Of a DNA stretch of 64,000 nt, positions 21,737 through 32,760 are shown piece after piece (within the stretch, counting starts at the first letter, position 1; every line of letters starts with the position of its first letter). The position numbers and the translations under genes were made by a program. The DNA is taken from the NCBI GenBank assembly GCA_014218235.1, contig CM024760.1, forward strand, positions 70,310,961 through 70,374,960, given 5' to 3'. The notes under the pieces were generated by a model. It was not told where the DNA came from. It made no database searches and saw only the letters and a program-made list of their open reading frames with translations. This stretch comes from Colocasia esculenta. Lineage: Eukaryota; Streptophyta; Magnoliopsida; Alismatales; Araceae.

Positions 21737-23114
21737 TAAAGAGTGTGCGGAATTAGTCCTAAAGAGAATCTAGAAGGGGGGTTGAATAGATTACCACCAA
21801 TTTAAAATTAAAGAGCACTTAAATTCGAGATCAAAAGGAATGTGGAGATCTAGTGAGATCACAGATTGAAATCAGGTGTAATTGTGTGTGTAGAGTATGA
21901 ACTAAGGATTAGCAATGTGAAAGAGATGAAGCCAATCAATCGTGCCTGTCAAGCATCTAATGATGGAGCAAAGAACAAACCACAGAACACGATGATTTAA
22001 GGTGGTTCGGATTACACAACTTGTGTATGCTACATCCACCGGCCACACACACACGCCAAACTACTTATCAACAACTTCAACACATACAATCACACTCACA
22101 CACGATCTGAGATGATCAAGACCTCAGATCAAACCACACACACGTGAATTGAGCATAAGAATTGCTCAATTCAACATCACACACTTGATTTGAAGAAATG
22201 AAATGCAAATGAAGAATTCAGAGTGTGGAAGGAACATATGAAAGAGTAGAATTCTTCAGGTTCTTCGTCCAGATCCTCCTCTGACTTTGAATTGCAGATG
22301 AACTGGTGTGGATGCTTGAGCTTTGATGACAAATTTGCTCCAATTTGATCTCCTGAGATGGATCTCTTGATTGTTGGACCTTGGAGCTTTGAGCAGAGCA
22401 CTGGGGAGCCTTCCTCTAGTTGCTTCTAAGCTTTGGAAATGGTATGGAGGCTCCTTTGTCCAAAAAAGAGGCTAAGGAGTCTTTATATAGGTGTGTCCTT
22501 GTCTCATATGAACATTGGGATTCGTATGTATGAGAAAATGATGCCCTAATAAAGAGCACATGTTTGCTCACTTGGTGAAACTTAATCGGCGGTTGTCGAT
22601 AGACGCAGTGTGGTTGTCGACAACTACTGCCGCAAGTCTACTATCCAGAACTGGATCCTTGAAGCTTAGGCTGGGTTGTCGATAGACACATCCTGGTTGT
22701 TGACAGCTACTACTTACTTTGATTTTTCCAGAAGCTCATTGCTAAAGGCCATCAGTGGTTGTCGACAGATGCAAGGGTGCTGTTGACAGCTGCTGCTTGA
22801 ACTGATCTTCCAGAAACTTGTTGTTGATGGTTGTCACTGGTTGTTGACAGACGCAAGGAGGTTGCCAACAACTACTGCTTGAAGTCATCCATCCATAAGC
22901 TTTTTACTGAAGGTTTCTTAAAGTTGTCAACAAGCAAAGCTATGTTTGTCGACAACTCTTGTAGATATTTGTGCACTGCCTTTTATCATGTAAACTCTTA
23001 CAAGAAACAAACCATCAATTTAGATATCATGTAGTCAATATGGTGTATGCACAATCTTTATGTCATCATCAAAAACATATATGATTATGAATGTTCATGC
23101 ACTCAAACCCAACA
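21737..23114 (-). repeat. Element C 5' LTR
   Basis: A 1378-bp LTR with plus-strand ends TAAAGAGTGTGC (TG changed to TA) and ...CCCAACA. It carries about eight intact or decayed TGTCGACA motifs between 22590 and 22960, and the quasi-palindromic TTTATGTCATCATCAAAAA near 23058. Confidence 0.92.
22481..22490 (-). promoter_or_regulatory. TATA-like box of LTR C
   Basis: The minus strand reads CTATATAAAG; the same string is conserved in the other LTR at 10711-10720. It lies about 620 bp from the LTR outer end, just downstream of the TGTCGACA cluster. Confidence 0.6.
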
Positions 23115-23999
23115 GAGGCGAGAGAGGCAAGAGCATTAGCCAGAATATTTTGGTTACGGGGAACATTGACAAAACTAAGCTTAGAGAATAGTTGGGCATA
23201 AACTGAAGCCAGTTCTTTCTAAGGTTTGAGTTTTAGATCCCATGTGTGATATTTGGTGAGCACTAAGGATATTTGGTGACCCCTTCATGTGATAGGAGAA
23301 CAATCCCGATATCCTTACTGTGTGAATTCAAAGCTCCATTAAAATGTAACATCCACATAGGATCAAGTTGACTAATGGACATTAATTCATCATCTAGAAA
23401 CTTTGAATGGATAGGATCAAACTGAGGGATAGGGTGATGAGCGAGATGTTCTACTATGGCATAATCTTTGATTGATTTTTTCTGAATGTAGATGATATCA
23501 AACTGAGAGAGAAATCTTTGCCAACATTCTAACCTATCAGTGATGACATATTTTTCAAGAAGGAACTTGAAGGATTCATATGGGCTATGAGATGGACTTC
23601 ATGAGCAAGAAAGTAGTGCTTCAGTTTCTGCACTACCCAGGCTAGAGCGGCACAAGTCTTCTCCATGGCTGTGTACCTCTGCTTGTAGGGGTTGAGAAGC
23701 TTAGACAAGTAGTAAACTACACTTTATTTCCCTTATTCATCCACTTGTATAAGGACAGCTCCTACAGAGTCTTCCAGGATAGATATATAGAGAATTAAAG
23801 GTTTTTTTGAGGTCGGCGGCCTCAGGGCACAAGAATTAGCTAGATAGTCTTTTAGTCCGTCAAAGGCAGCCTGACACTTAGCATCCCATTGGAATTTGAC
23901 TCCCGACTTTGTGAGGTCGTAGAAGGGCCTACACCTTTGTGAATGCTGGGAGACAAATCGACGAATAAATTGTAACCTCACGATTAAATCTCAAACTTC
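23115..23999 (-). pseudogene. pol: Element D RNase H and second (archaeal-type) RNase H
   Basis: The first RNase H begins after RT with RLQFIRRFVSQHSQRCRPFYDL and LKDYLANSCALRPP (23733-23981). It is followed by a stop-ridden stretch matching ALVW..KLKHYFLAHEVHL near 23600. The second RNase H lies towards 23240-23400, matching the E copies (WTLHFDGALNSHSKGIGIVL). In Tat elements this extra domain follows the usual RNase H. The sequence joins to the integrase linker at 7720 once C is removed. Several stops and indels show it is inactive. Confidence 0.75.
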
Positions 24000-25098
24000 C
24001 TTCAAATTCCTAGGAGATGGCATTTCCCTAATCGCCTTCTCCTTATTGGGATCGATCTCAATACCCCTCTTGCTCATGATAAAACCTAAAAGCTTGCCTG
24101 ATGACACACCAACCATGCACTTCTTAGGGCATTTTCAAATTATATTTTCTTGACCTTTGCAACACTTTAGCTAGAACCCCAGGATGTTCAATCATTGTTC
24201 TTGACCTAACTACCAAGTCATCCACATACACCTTGATCAAAATGTGAATCATGCAATGGATGATTGTCATCATTGCCCTCTGGTAGGTGGCTCCAGCATT
24301 CTTGAGCCTAAAAGGCATGACCATGTAGCAATAGGTTCCCCAAGTTATGGTAAATGAGGTTTTCTCCTATTCCTCTTCAGCCAATTTAATCTGATTATAC
24401 ACTGAGAAGCCATCCATGAAAGAAAGATTTTCATAGCCATCCGTATTATCAATTAGCACATCAATTTGAGGCAAGAGGAAATCATATTTAGGACATGCAC
24501 GGTTAAGGTCCCGAAAGTCAATACAAATCATGACTTTTCCATCTTTCCTCATGACCAGGACAATGCTTACCACCTAATTAGGAAATAAGACAACTCTAAT
24601 AAACCTAGCTTCGTGGAGCTTGTCGACCTCCTCTTTAATTTTCAAAGCCATCTGAGGGTGGAAACGCCTTAACCATTGCTTGACCGTGATGGACTCTGGC
24701 TTAAGGGTAAGACGACGTTCAACAAGTGTAAGGTCCATTCCCCGCATATCCTCATAGCTCCATGCGAATGTGTCGTTATATTCTCTGATGACCTCAATAA
24801 TTGCCTCCTTTTTAGACGATGACAAGTTACTACTGATGAGGACGGTCCTAGGGCTTTCTTCAGTTCCCAGATTGATTTCATTGGTAGTTTCTTCTATGGC
24901 AGTTGACGGCTCGTCAAATCTTCTGATTCCACTTGCAAACGTGTTAGCCTCATCCTCAAATTCTTCATCCCCTTCATCTATTAGGTCCTTATCATCCATG
25001 ATCTCATATACCCCATACCCATCATCAATAAAGCACACCTCCTTACATACAACATCTAGCAACAGCAGGGGATTTTCTAGAAACTCTGGAACCTTCAA
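24000..25098 (-). pseudogene. pol: Element D reverse transcriptase
   Basis: From 25098 leftwards: an acidic pre-RT segment, then NDTFAWSYEDMRGMDLTL and KIKEEVDKLHEARFIRVV (RT fingers), IVLVMRKDGKVMICIDFRDL, PLPQIDVLIDNT-type core, SFMDGFSVYNQIKLA, VMPFRLKNAGATYQRAMM, the catalytic motif YVDD and, near 24050, the thumb phrase GIEIDPNKEKAI. The motif order and wording fit Tat-lineage gypsy RT. Breaks at about 24573 (frame), 24325-24366 and 24123 prevent expression. The catalytic YVDD is intact, but the frame around it is not. Confidence 0.85.
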
Positions 25099-26020
25099 GC
25101 ATGCCCTGCATCAGCAAGATAGATCAATTAGGAATCTATGGGTAATTTGCTTTCCCTTGCACTTTCTCTTAGGTACCACCTCTAGACCTTTTCTAACTTT
25201 TCCTACACTATGGCTCGACTGCCCTAATCCTATAGGAGGAGGAGAAAGAACGGAAGAAGAAGAGGAAGAGGGGGGAGGTCCCTCTATGGAGGGAGAGAAG
25301 AGGAGGTCGATCAGAGGACTGGGAAGGAGTGCCTGTAGACTGGAGCACACTCAATAGCAAGATAGGATGTCTCCTCAATGGAGACAGTTTGAACAGGAGT
25401 TGCCAATTTGGCATTTTTTTTTAATCTTGGAATTATGTTGATTTTTATTTGTGTTTTCATTTAAAGCAAGAATAGGAGAAATTGAGGAGTTGGAGGATTG
25501 GTGGGCGAGTATATGCTCGGATGAAGGGAGATCAAAAACTAACAGATTAGAAAGAAGAGGAATGATCGATTGCTCAGTTGATTGGGGATTTAACAGAGGG
25601 GGAATGAGCGTATGCCCAACTGATTGGAAAAGAGGGAGTGTGGGAATATGCCCATTTGCTTGGAGAGTAGAAAGTGGGACTGTGGGCATATGCCCAGTTA
25701 ATTGGAGGGTGGCGGTAACGTCAGCAGCTTGGATGGTGAGAGTATGCTCGAGTATGGAGTGAGAAATGAAAAAAAAAGGTGTGGGTGCCCTGGGAATGCT
25801 TAGAGCAAGGATGTTGGTCCATGCGTTGGCCAAGAATCATGATGGGGAGATATCAAGGTAGAATAGGCCTACCCAAAGCCTATCAACTGTGAACTCTTTT
25901 TCAAAGGGTATGTCTGGCTCAGCTTCATTGGCCTCATCACTTATTAACTATCTTTTGCGCATGATAGTCGTGGGCTTCTCTAGCAGATCATGTATGAGGG
26001 GTGGCCACTTAGGGTCCATT
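25099..26020 (-). other. Element D segment between G-patch and RT
   Basis: No known domain. Low-complexity minus-strand frames (Pro/Ser-rich SPSIEGPPPSSSSSSVLSPP; Leu/Pro-rich with repeated GHMPTVPL-like units) suggest the rapidly evolving linker before RT in Tat polyproteins. The repeated TGGGCATATGCCCA-like palindromes at 25600-25700 underlie the repeated peptide units. Confidence 0.55.
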
Positions 26021-28033
26021 TGTTGGACCGAGATGGCACTAATGATGTCCTAGAGGGGGGTGAATAGGACTTCTTGTGCTTTTAAAATTTTTATCTGAAA
26101 CTAAATAGCACTAAACAAATCTGTTAGATTTTAGTGTGGTGTGTGATTCAAGTGTAAATTGGCGGAAATAATCACACAAATTGCACAAAGAGTTTTATCC
26201 TGGTTTGGCCCTTCCCACATGGAAGTCCTATGTCCAGTCCTCAAGCCAACCACTTGAGATTTCGCTAACTGCCAAGAGAACTTGGCCTTCTCTCACCCTT
26301 GAGAGGAATTACAAGCCCACTTGCTCCAAAGCAACTCTTCCCTCAACAGGGGTACAAATACTGCCTTTCACAAGGCCTTCCCTACACAAGAGGGGAAATG
26401 CAGGAACAATCCTCCTGCAGGAATTACACAGAAAGAGATGTAAAAACACTTGTGTGTTTGTCTCAAGAATGAGCAAACACACCTAATTCAGAAAGTATAA
26501 AAAGATAAGAGTTGCAACTAAAATCTTTTTTGAACAAGCAGGGTGGACTAAACGATTTCTAATTACAATTTCCACCCAAAAACAAGACTTATGTGAGAAT
26601 GGGAGAGCTTGGAGAGTTTTCTAAATGTGGAGCTCTCAATCTTGTAGCTTGGAAGAAGGCTTGTGGACATCTCTTTTTGCTAGCAGAAGACAGTTGAGAG
26701 TTGAAGGAGTTGCTAGCTAGTCTCTGAAAATTGTAAGAGTTATCTGTTGTGTTGGTCCATTGAAACTTCGGCTTCTTTTATATTCCTCAGAAGAATGTAG
26801 CCGTTTGAAAATGGTTTTGGGGATCTGGCCATTTGAGGAGAGACATTGACCCTTTGGATGCTGGTTGAGGTTGTTGTTGTCCATAAGTTCTCCTGTCATT
26901 GTCTCTTTCCAATGTCTTTAGACGAGGCTTGCAGCTTCACAGCTAAGGGGTCAACTTCCAATTAATTACTCTGAGAAAGCCCATGCTGAAAACATGTCTA
27001 ATAAATATCCTGCAGCAAAGACATGACAAAAAGATAGGGTACCTCCATACTTTTTGAGGTAGGTAAGTCATATAAAAATAAAAAAGTATAGAAACCTCAG
27101 ACATATAGCTTTTCAGACCAATAATGGATGGACAGATAGTTTGCAACAGAAGATATGGACAGGTTCTGACAGTGGTAGGTGAGCTTCTGTCAGATGCCAT
27201 GCGTCTGAAAATAATAAATGCAACATATCTTCTGCAATGTAGAAAATCTAGACTACTGTCATGAAACAAGAGATCAATTTGAATAAATATTTAAAATATA
27301 ATCATAAACAATTCTAGATGAATATTTTAAGTATAATATGTCTCATCTTATCAGAAAAAATATTTAAATAATGATAATCTGATAGACTGAGAAAATATTT
27401 AGTCAATGTAAGTTCTGACAGAAATCATATTAAGAAGATAAGATGATATGCAATCAACTTTTCATAAGTTGATAAAATATTATATGCACAGAAAAATTAC
27501 AAGTACAGGACTTGTCAGTGAAGTCGGATTTAAAAGAGAGTGTACTTCGAATCTAGGAGTCGGAGACAGAATCATGAGAATAGACTAATTCGACTTCATC
27601 AGAAGTTGTGTTAGGATTATATCATTCGACTTTGAAAGTCGGATAGAAATGAATCATAATTCGACTTTCATGGAGTTAGACAGAAACAAGACAGAGAATT
27701 CTACTTTAGAAGTCGGATACAGAAGAATTCGATTTCTGAGAATTGAAGTCCAGAATGAAGTATTTGACTATATAGAGTTGGATTCAGAGGAGTTAGAATT
27801 CTAAAGTATTCGACTGTATGAAGTCGGAGTTGACAGTCGGATACAGTGTAGTAGTCTGGACTTAGTGGACTTAGAAAATTTTCAAGATAGAGTTTGTCCA
27901 AACTATTTTTTGTGGCATATGTATTAGTGTATTTTAATTTGTAAAGAGTTATTTAAAATGTTTTGTCATAACAAAAACAATGTTACAATAATTTAAAATT
28001 TTAAATTAGTTTCTTAGGAGTAGTTGCTCAACA
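26021..28033 (-). mobile_element. Solo copia LTR M
   Basis: This 2013-bp LTR begins TGTTGGACCGAG and ends GTTGCTCAACA. Flanks CCATT (26016-26020) and CCGTT (28034-28038) are a duplication with one change. It shares CCTAGAGGGGGGTGAATAGG and the TATCCTGGTTTGGCCC / CTATGTCCAGTCC blocks with the other copia LTRs. A TATA-like AATATAAAAGAAG (minus strand) is near 26775-26790. The region 27520-27870 has dispersed TTCGACTT / AAGTCGGA units. Confidence 0.9.
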
Positions 28034-28038
28034 CCGTT

Positions 28039-28497
28039 GGCATGAACAATCGACTTAGAGATATGGTGATGTCATTCATGTTGAACCAACAGTACCATTC
28101 ACACTCTGGGTCACCCATTTTTCTCATCTTCATAGGGGATTCAAGAGCCTTGTAAGTAGCCAGGGGAGCTATGTGACGTGCAAACTGATGGGCGTGCACA
28201 TCATGGCTTAATAGTTTAGATGTGATGACAGTGGTCTACTCTTCGCCTGGCTGAATAAGCCCTATTTGGAAATGACAATACAATGACTATGTGAGAGGCT
28301 GCCTGTCCATCTTCATAAGCTAGTTATGTTTATCCGACTTATAGCCCAAACCTCCTTTGGGAAATAGTTTCTTGTCACTTATCAACTTGGTCATGCCTTG
28401 AAAGAATGCCCCTAGCCCTTTGCATGGCTAGTACCCCATTTTTAACATGATCTGCCAGCCCCTAGTAGGCATAAACATGCCCAATTTTTACAGTGTA
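28039..28497 (-). pseudogene. Element D G-patch-like segment of the polyprotein
   Basis: The minus-strand translation of about 28330-28480 reads MLKMGY, then KGLG, FFQGMTKLISDKKLFPKGG and LGYKSDKHN. This matches the glycine-rich G-patch-like block that lies between protease and RT in Tat polyproteins. One stop falls inside it. It is separated from the protease by solo LTR F and from the RT linker by LTR M. A role in RNA handling is assumed from the G-patch family only. Confidence 0.65.
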
Positions 28498-28602
28498 TGT
28501 AGCAATCTGATATTTTAATAAATAAATAAATTGGAAAAAAATTAAAGAAAAAGGAATTAATTAAGACCCATTAAACAAAAAGAAGTAATGGGCTTTGCTA
28601 AA

Positions 28603-31536
28603 TGTAGCAACCTTGATTTTTAAAATCTCAAATAAAATAAAATTTTAATTAATAAATGTGATAAATAGAGTTAATTTAGAATAAAGAGAGAATAATTGAA
28701 AAAAAGGGAATTAAACCACTACCCAATAAACAAAAATAGAAATGGGTTGTATAAATGGACCAAGCATGAAAGAATGGGCCCAATTGTGAAGAGCCCATCA
28801 TGGGTTGGGAAATAATTTAGCCTAAATTCAGAGTTAAATATTAATAAATTAAATAAGGAAGAGATAATGCCTAAATAGATGGTAATTATCCTAAATAGGA
28901 GTCCTCATCCCATCCTAACCCCTTGGCCACGAAATTAGGCCTCTTCCTTATCCTATTAGGTGGATAAATGCTAGAAATAATAGAGATAAATAGGGATTTT
29001 CGGAGTTGGAAGAAGAGAGAAGAGTTTTAAGTTGTTTGGGGTCTTTAAACATACAAAACACCCCAATTCGGCCCTATCAGCCCCATAGAATGACTATTGG
29101 AGCTTTGGAGGACGAGGAGAGGAGTTGAGGATGAAGAGCAAGGAGAGGAGGAAGCTTGGAGCAAGGGATTTTCGTCACCTCCTTCGTCTAAACCTAAGGT
29201 CTTCATTACAGCTACGAAAGGTAGGCAATCTCTCAAGCACAAATCGTAAACTTTTAACACTAGGTAGCCCGCATGATCCTCTTTGAAAATCCTTTGGTTT
29301 TGCTCTATTTCGTTCTTCCATGAGGGTGAACTAATTGTTTGAATCTCTGTCATCATCTTGTACCCAAACCCTAAAGTTTGTCTTCAATCCATGCTTGTAC
29401 TTGATCTCATGCCATGTTATTATTCTCATAAATACTACATGATCTTAGCTTTCACACGCCCCTATTTGCCCCAATTTTTATGATGTGACCATTGCCAATT
29501 AATTCATTGAATCATGACTGTGCATGTTTAGGTTACTGAAGATCAACCTATTCAAAGCATGCCTTACAAGTATTTGTTTTCTAAATAAACATGCCCATTG
29601 TGAGATCTTCATGTCTAATTTCATTTAAAAATGATCTCGTGATTTTTGGATGTCCCTGTGATTTTATTCAGATTTTTGCAGTGACTAGTATCTTGTATGG
29701 AGGAAGGGATTCCACTTGGAAAAATGGGAAAACTCCTTTTCTAGGCTCGGGCCACCTTCTGGAGTCGTGACGGCCCGACCAGTCGCGATCTTAGAGGGGG
29801 TCATGACACGGGGGTTTGTCGCGTTCTGAATGCGGCGGGTCGACATGTCGCGACCTGGCCGGGTTCGACCCTAGTGGCCGGTTCAGTAGAACGCGACCGG
29901 GCCTTGCGTCGCGACCTGAACGCGCCAGCTACCCATGTCGCAACAGCAATATAGCGGCCAGAACCTGAAATTTCACTTATACCCCTGCTAATCATGTCAA
30001 TTCAACCCTATCTAGTCTTAATTAAACATTGTTCTGAACAATTTCGATATGATAATTATTAAGGGATAATAATTACATGAAATCTATTAATTTAAAAGCT
30101 ATGTGCACAATCATACATGTTCTCTTGATTCCTTACACTTGCACACACCTAACATTCATGTTTTTAATTAAACCTTATTTAATTAGTCAATAATATATCT
30201 GGTAATTAAGTGAAATTAATTACTAAATTCCCCTATTTAATTATTTACATTTGTCTTCATTTTAATTGCGTGATTTGAATATCGTGATCGTTTCCCTCGG
30301 CCTTCGAGCACTCGAGGCACAACGGACCCTAGTTTCTACACACTCTCTTGACATGGACCACCTCTCCATCGGGAATACTCTCGACTTGGCCAGGGACTCC
30401 TTGTCAAGGCCTCCGTAAGTCTTCTTGGCTTTGGCACACGTCCTTAGCGGACGAGCTGGTTGTACCCTTAACACCCGTTACCCTTAGGGATCAGCACGAT
30501 CCATGGCCTTAGTGTGTATCCTTCTTACCATGTGATCACGCTGGACCATCTGGCCTATGTTCATGACACGGCTAGTGGGTAGATGTGACTTCTACCTAAC
30601 TGCCGGTACCCGACCTGGTGCTGTGCAACTGTTACTATTGATGCTTAACGTTGTTTACAATTGTACCCCTATATCATTTACTATCTCGTTACTCTCATCT
30701 GTTCACGTTCACTCTATACTCTCATCTATTCGTCTATTACTCTCATCTATTCTTGGTACTCTATTTGGCCATTTACATTGATTGTCTAAAATAACAAACA
30801 ATACTATATGACAGTGCAATCGGGCCCGATCTGGTCCTGGGGAGAGCTCCCGAAGAGTGCCATTTCCTCATGAGGGTTACATGATCAGGATGTGTACGGC
30901 ATGCATCCAGTGCTATTTAATACTATAACAATTAATCTATGACAATCAAAGTGCTATCTATATAAGTGCTATCGTTACATGCTAGTTCGTTACATGGCCA
31001 TTCCATTATCATTCTCGTTGTACTATTTTTCCCTGTACCAATGCTATTGTTCTCTTGCTATCATTACTTGCTCTATATGACTATACTCTTTAGTTACCCT
31101 ACCATTTAAGACATTAATCATTTAAAGCATGCTTGTTCTCATGAGATATTAAGTCCTACTGGGTGTTATTCGCTCACCCTGCGTGTTTTAATTCATGTGT
31201 TCAGGTGAGTCGGATGGCGATTACCACACTCACGAGGAAGGGACGGAGGAGGACGCTCAAGAGTGACCCGTTCTAGCAATCACTGCTTAGTAGTCGTTAG
31301 TTTAGTTATGAGTCAGTCAGTAGTTAGCTATTATGTAATAGTTTGGATTTGAGTAAATTACTTTGGGCCCTAGTTTGGCTCTGATCAATGGATGTAATAG
31401 TTATTCGATGAATCATTAATGAAGTTGGATCTCATTTGGTATTATTCCAATTGTGCAATGGTTTGACATTTATCTATCGCTTCGTACTATTTAATAATTG
31501 CAATTACGCTCCGATATTCCGCGTCGAGGCGTTACA
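28603..31536 (+). repeat. Element G 5' LTR
   Basis: Starts TGTAGCAACC and ends GAGGCGTTACA. It has a cluster of GTCGCGAC and near-copies at about 29766-29945, and a run of CTCATCTATTC repeats near 30690-30760. Confidence 0.95.
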
Positions 31537-31542
31537 ATTTTG

Positions 31543-31554
31543 TGGTATTAGAGC
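31543..31554 (+). promoter_or_regulatory. Element G primer binding site
   Basis: TGGTATTAGAGC, one base (C to T) from the Met-tRNA site TGGTATCAGAGC, six bases after the 5' LTR. Confidence 0.85.
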
Positions 31555-31743
31555 CTAGGTTATTCTTAAGTATAGGATGATCTAGGTTTGACCTGCCTTG
31601 ACTTAGCATCTAAATTCCGTACCTATGTGAGATGGGTAGAACCAAGGGTAATAAGATAAAATAAACTTACACACGCACAAACGTAGTGCAAACTCAATAT
31701 CTTACATTCAAATTCTCTTTTGAAGGAACTTAAACACTTAGCA

Positions 31744-32760
31744 ATGACAGTAGAGCGTGCACAACTCCGTGATATGTAGCAGACCATCTAGCAGCTTACC
31801 CAGGCTTTACTTCAAGCTGCTGGAGCGAATAATAACAATAACCGAGGAGGCGGAGAAATACACAGGAATTTTCACAATCTGAATCCGCCTCGATTCAGTG
31901 GGACTACGGATCCCGATGAAGCGGAGAACGGGCTCAAGGAGATTGAGCGTATCTTCTGCGTTATGCAATGCACGGATGGAGACAAATTACTATTAGCGAC
32001 ATTCCAGCTTGAGAGGGACGCCCATGCGTGGTGGGAGTCCGTCGAGGCGACAAGAGCAGATGCACAGTTTACATGGGAGGAATTCAAGGAACATTTTAAC
32101 TCCAAGTACTTTTCTGAGAGGGTTCCAGAAAGAAAAGCCTCTGAATTTGCTGCATTGAAGCAGAGAAACCTCACAGTTGCTGAGTATGAGGCTCAGTTCT
32201 CCCGGTTGGCACGATATGCCAATCATCTGGTCGACACGGAAAAAATGAAGGCCAAGCACTTTCTTAATGGGCTTAGGCCTACATATATCACACAAGTGGC
32301 ACCTTTGGACATTCAGACGTATCCAGAGATGGTCAGGAAAGCCCAATTGCTAGAGGATGCGACCAACCTTACCAAGCGCATCAAAGGCAGAATGGTAAAG
32401 AAGGAACAGATCTCAGGAGCACCGAGCAAGCCCACTAACGGCAAGAAAATGCCGTTAAGTATCACTGAAGGGCCAAGCCAGGAGCGGAAGCCCAAAGTTT
32501 TTGCCCCCACTACCACAAACAAGCCAAGATGCAAGCACTGTGACAAGCTGGGTCACACTGTAGAGGAGTGCTGGAGGAAGGTAGGCGCATGCCTATGCTG
32601 TGGGAGTAGAGATCATCGTATTCCCGAATGCCCCCTGCTCAAAGAAAACAAGAAGCATCATGTGGGACAGAAGAAGCCTGGCCGACTGCAGGCCCTGCTA
32701 GAGGTAGAAACCACCGAGGAGGGTGGAGTCATCGAAGGTACTCTACCAGTCTTTTCTTAA
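31744..32760 (+). pseudogene. gag: Element G Gag
   Basis: The frame reads AMTVERAQLRDM, then two in-frame TAG codons where Gln would fit (31777-31779 and 31789-31791), then an open stretch to 32760. Features are the gypsy capsid region (NLNPPRFSGTTDPDEAE, DAHAWWESVEATR, FNSKYFSERVPERKASEF) and two CCHC-type knuckles at about 32530-32635 (CKHCDKLGHTVEEC and CLCCGSRDHRIPEC). It ends at TAA 32758-32760, after which the same frame continues into protease. The product would form the particle. The early stops leave only an N-truncated form starting at ATG 31963. Confidence 0.85.

Larger units (their letters stand above)
7726..23114 (-). mobile_element. Ty1/copia Sirevirus-like retrotransposon C
   Basis: C has two LTRs of about 1.38 kb (3' LTR 7726-13265 once two insertions are removed; 5' LTR 21737-23114), PBS, gag, protease-integrase, an extra 3' ORF and PPT, all on the minus strand. 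The 5-bp duplication GAGGC (7721-7725, 23115-23119) splits element D, and an intact version of the junction is visible at about 54163-54180. RT and RNase H are missing. By eye the LTRs differ by about 5% over the first 130 compared bases, so C looks older than G. Confidence 0.93.

Noticed and set aside
23115..25098. Possible endogenous pararetrovirus or other integrated virus
   Set aside because: RT, double RNase H and zinc-finger integrase order with LTRs and target duplications identify a Tat gypsy retrotransposon; no movement or coat protein was seen.
24770..25357. 195-codon plus-strand open frame
   Set aside because: It is the antisense shadow of the D pre-RT and RT region.
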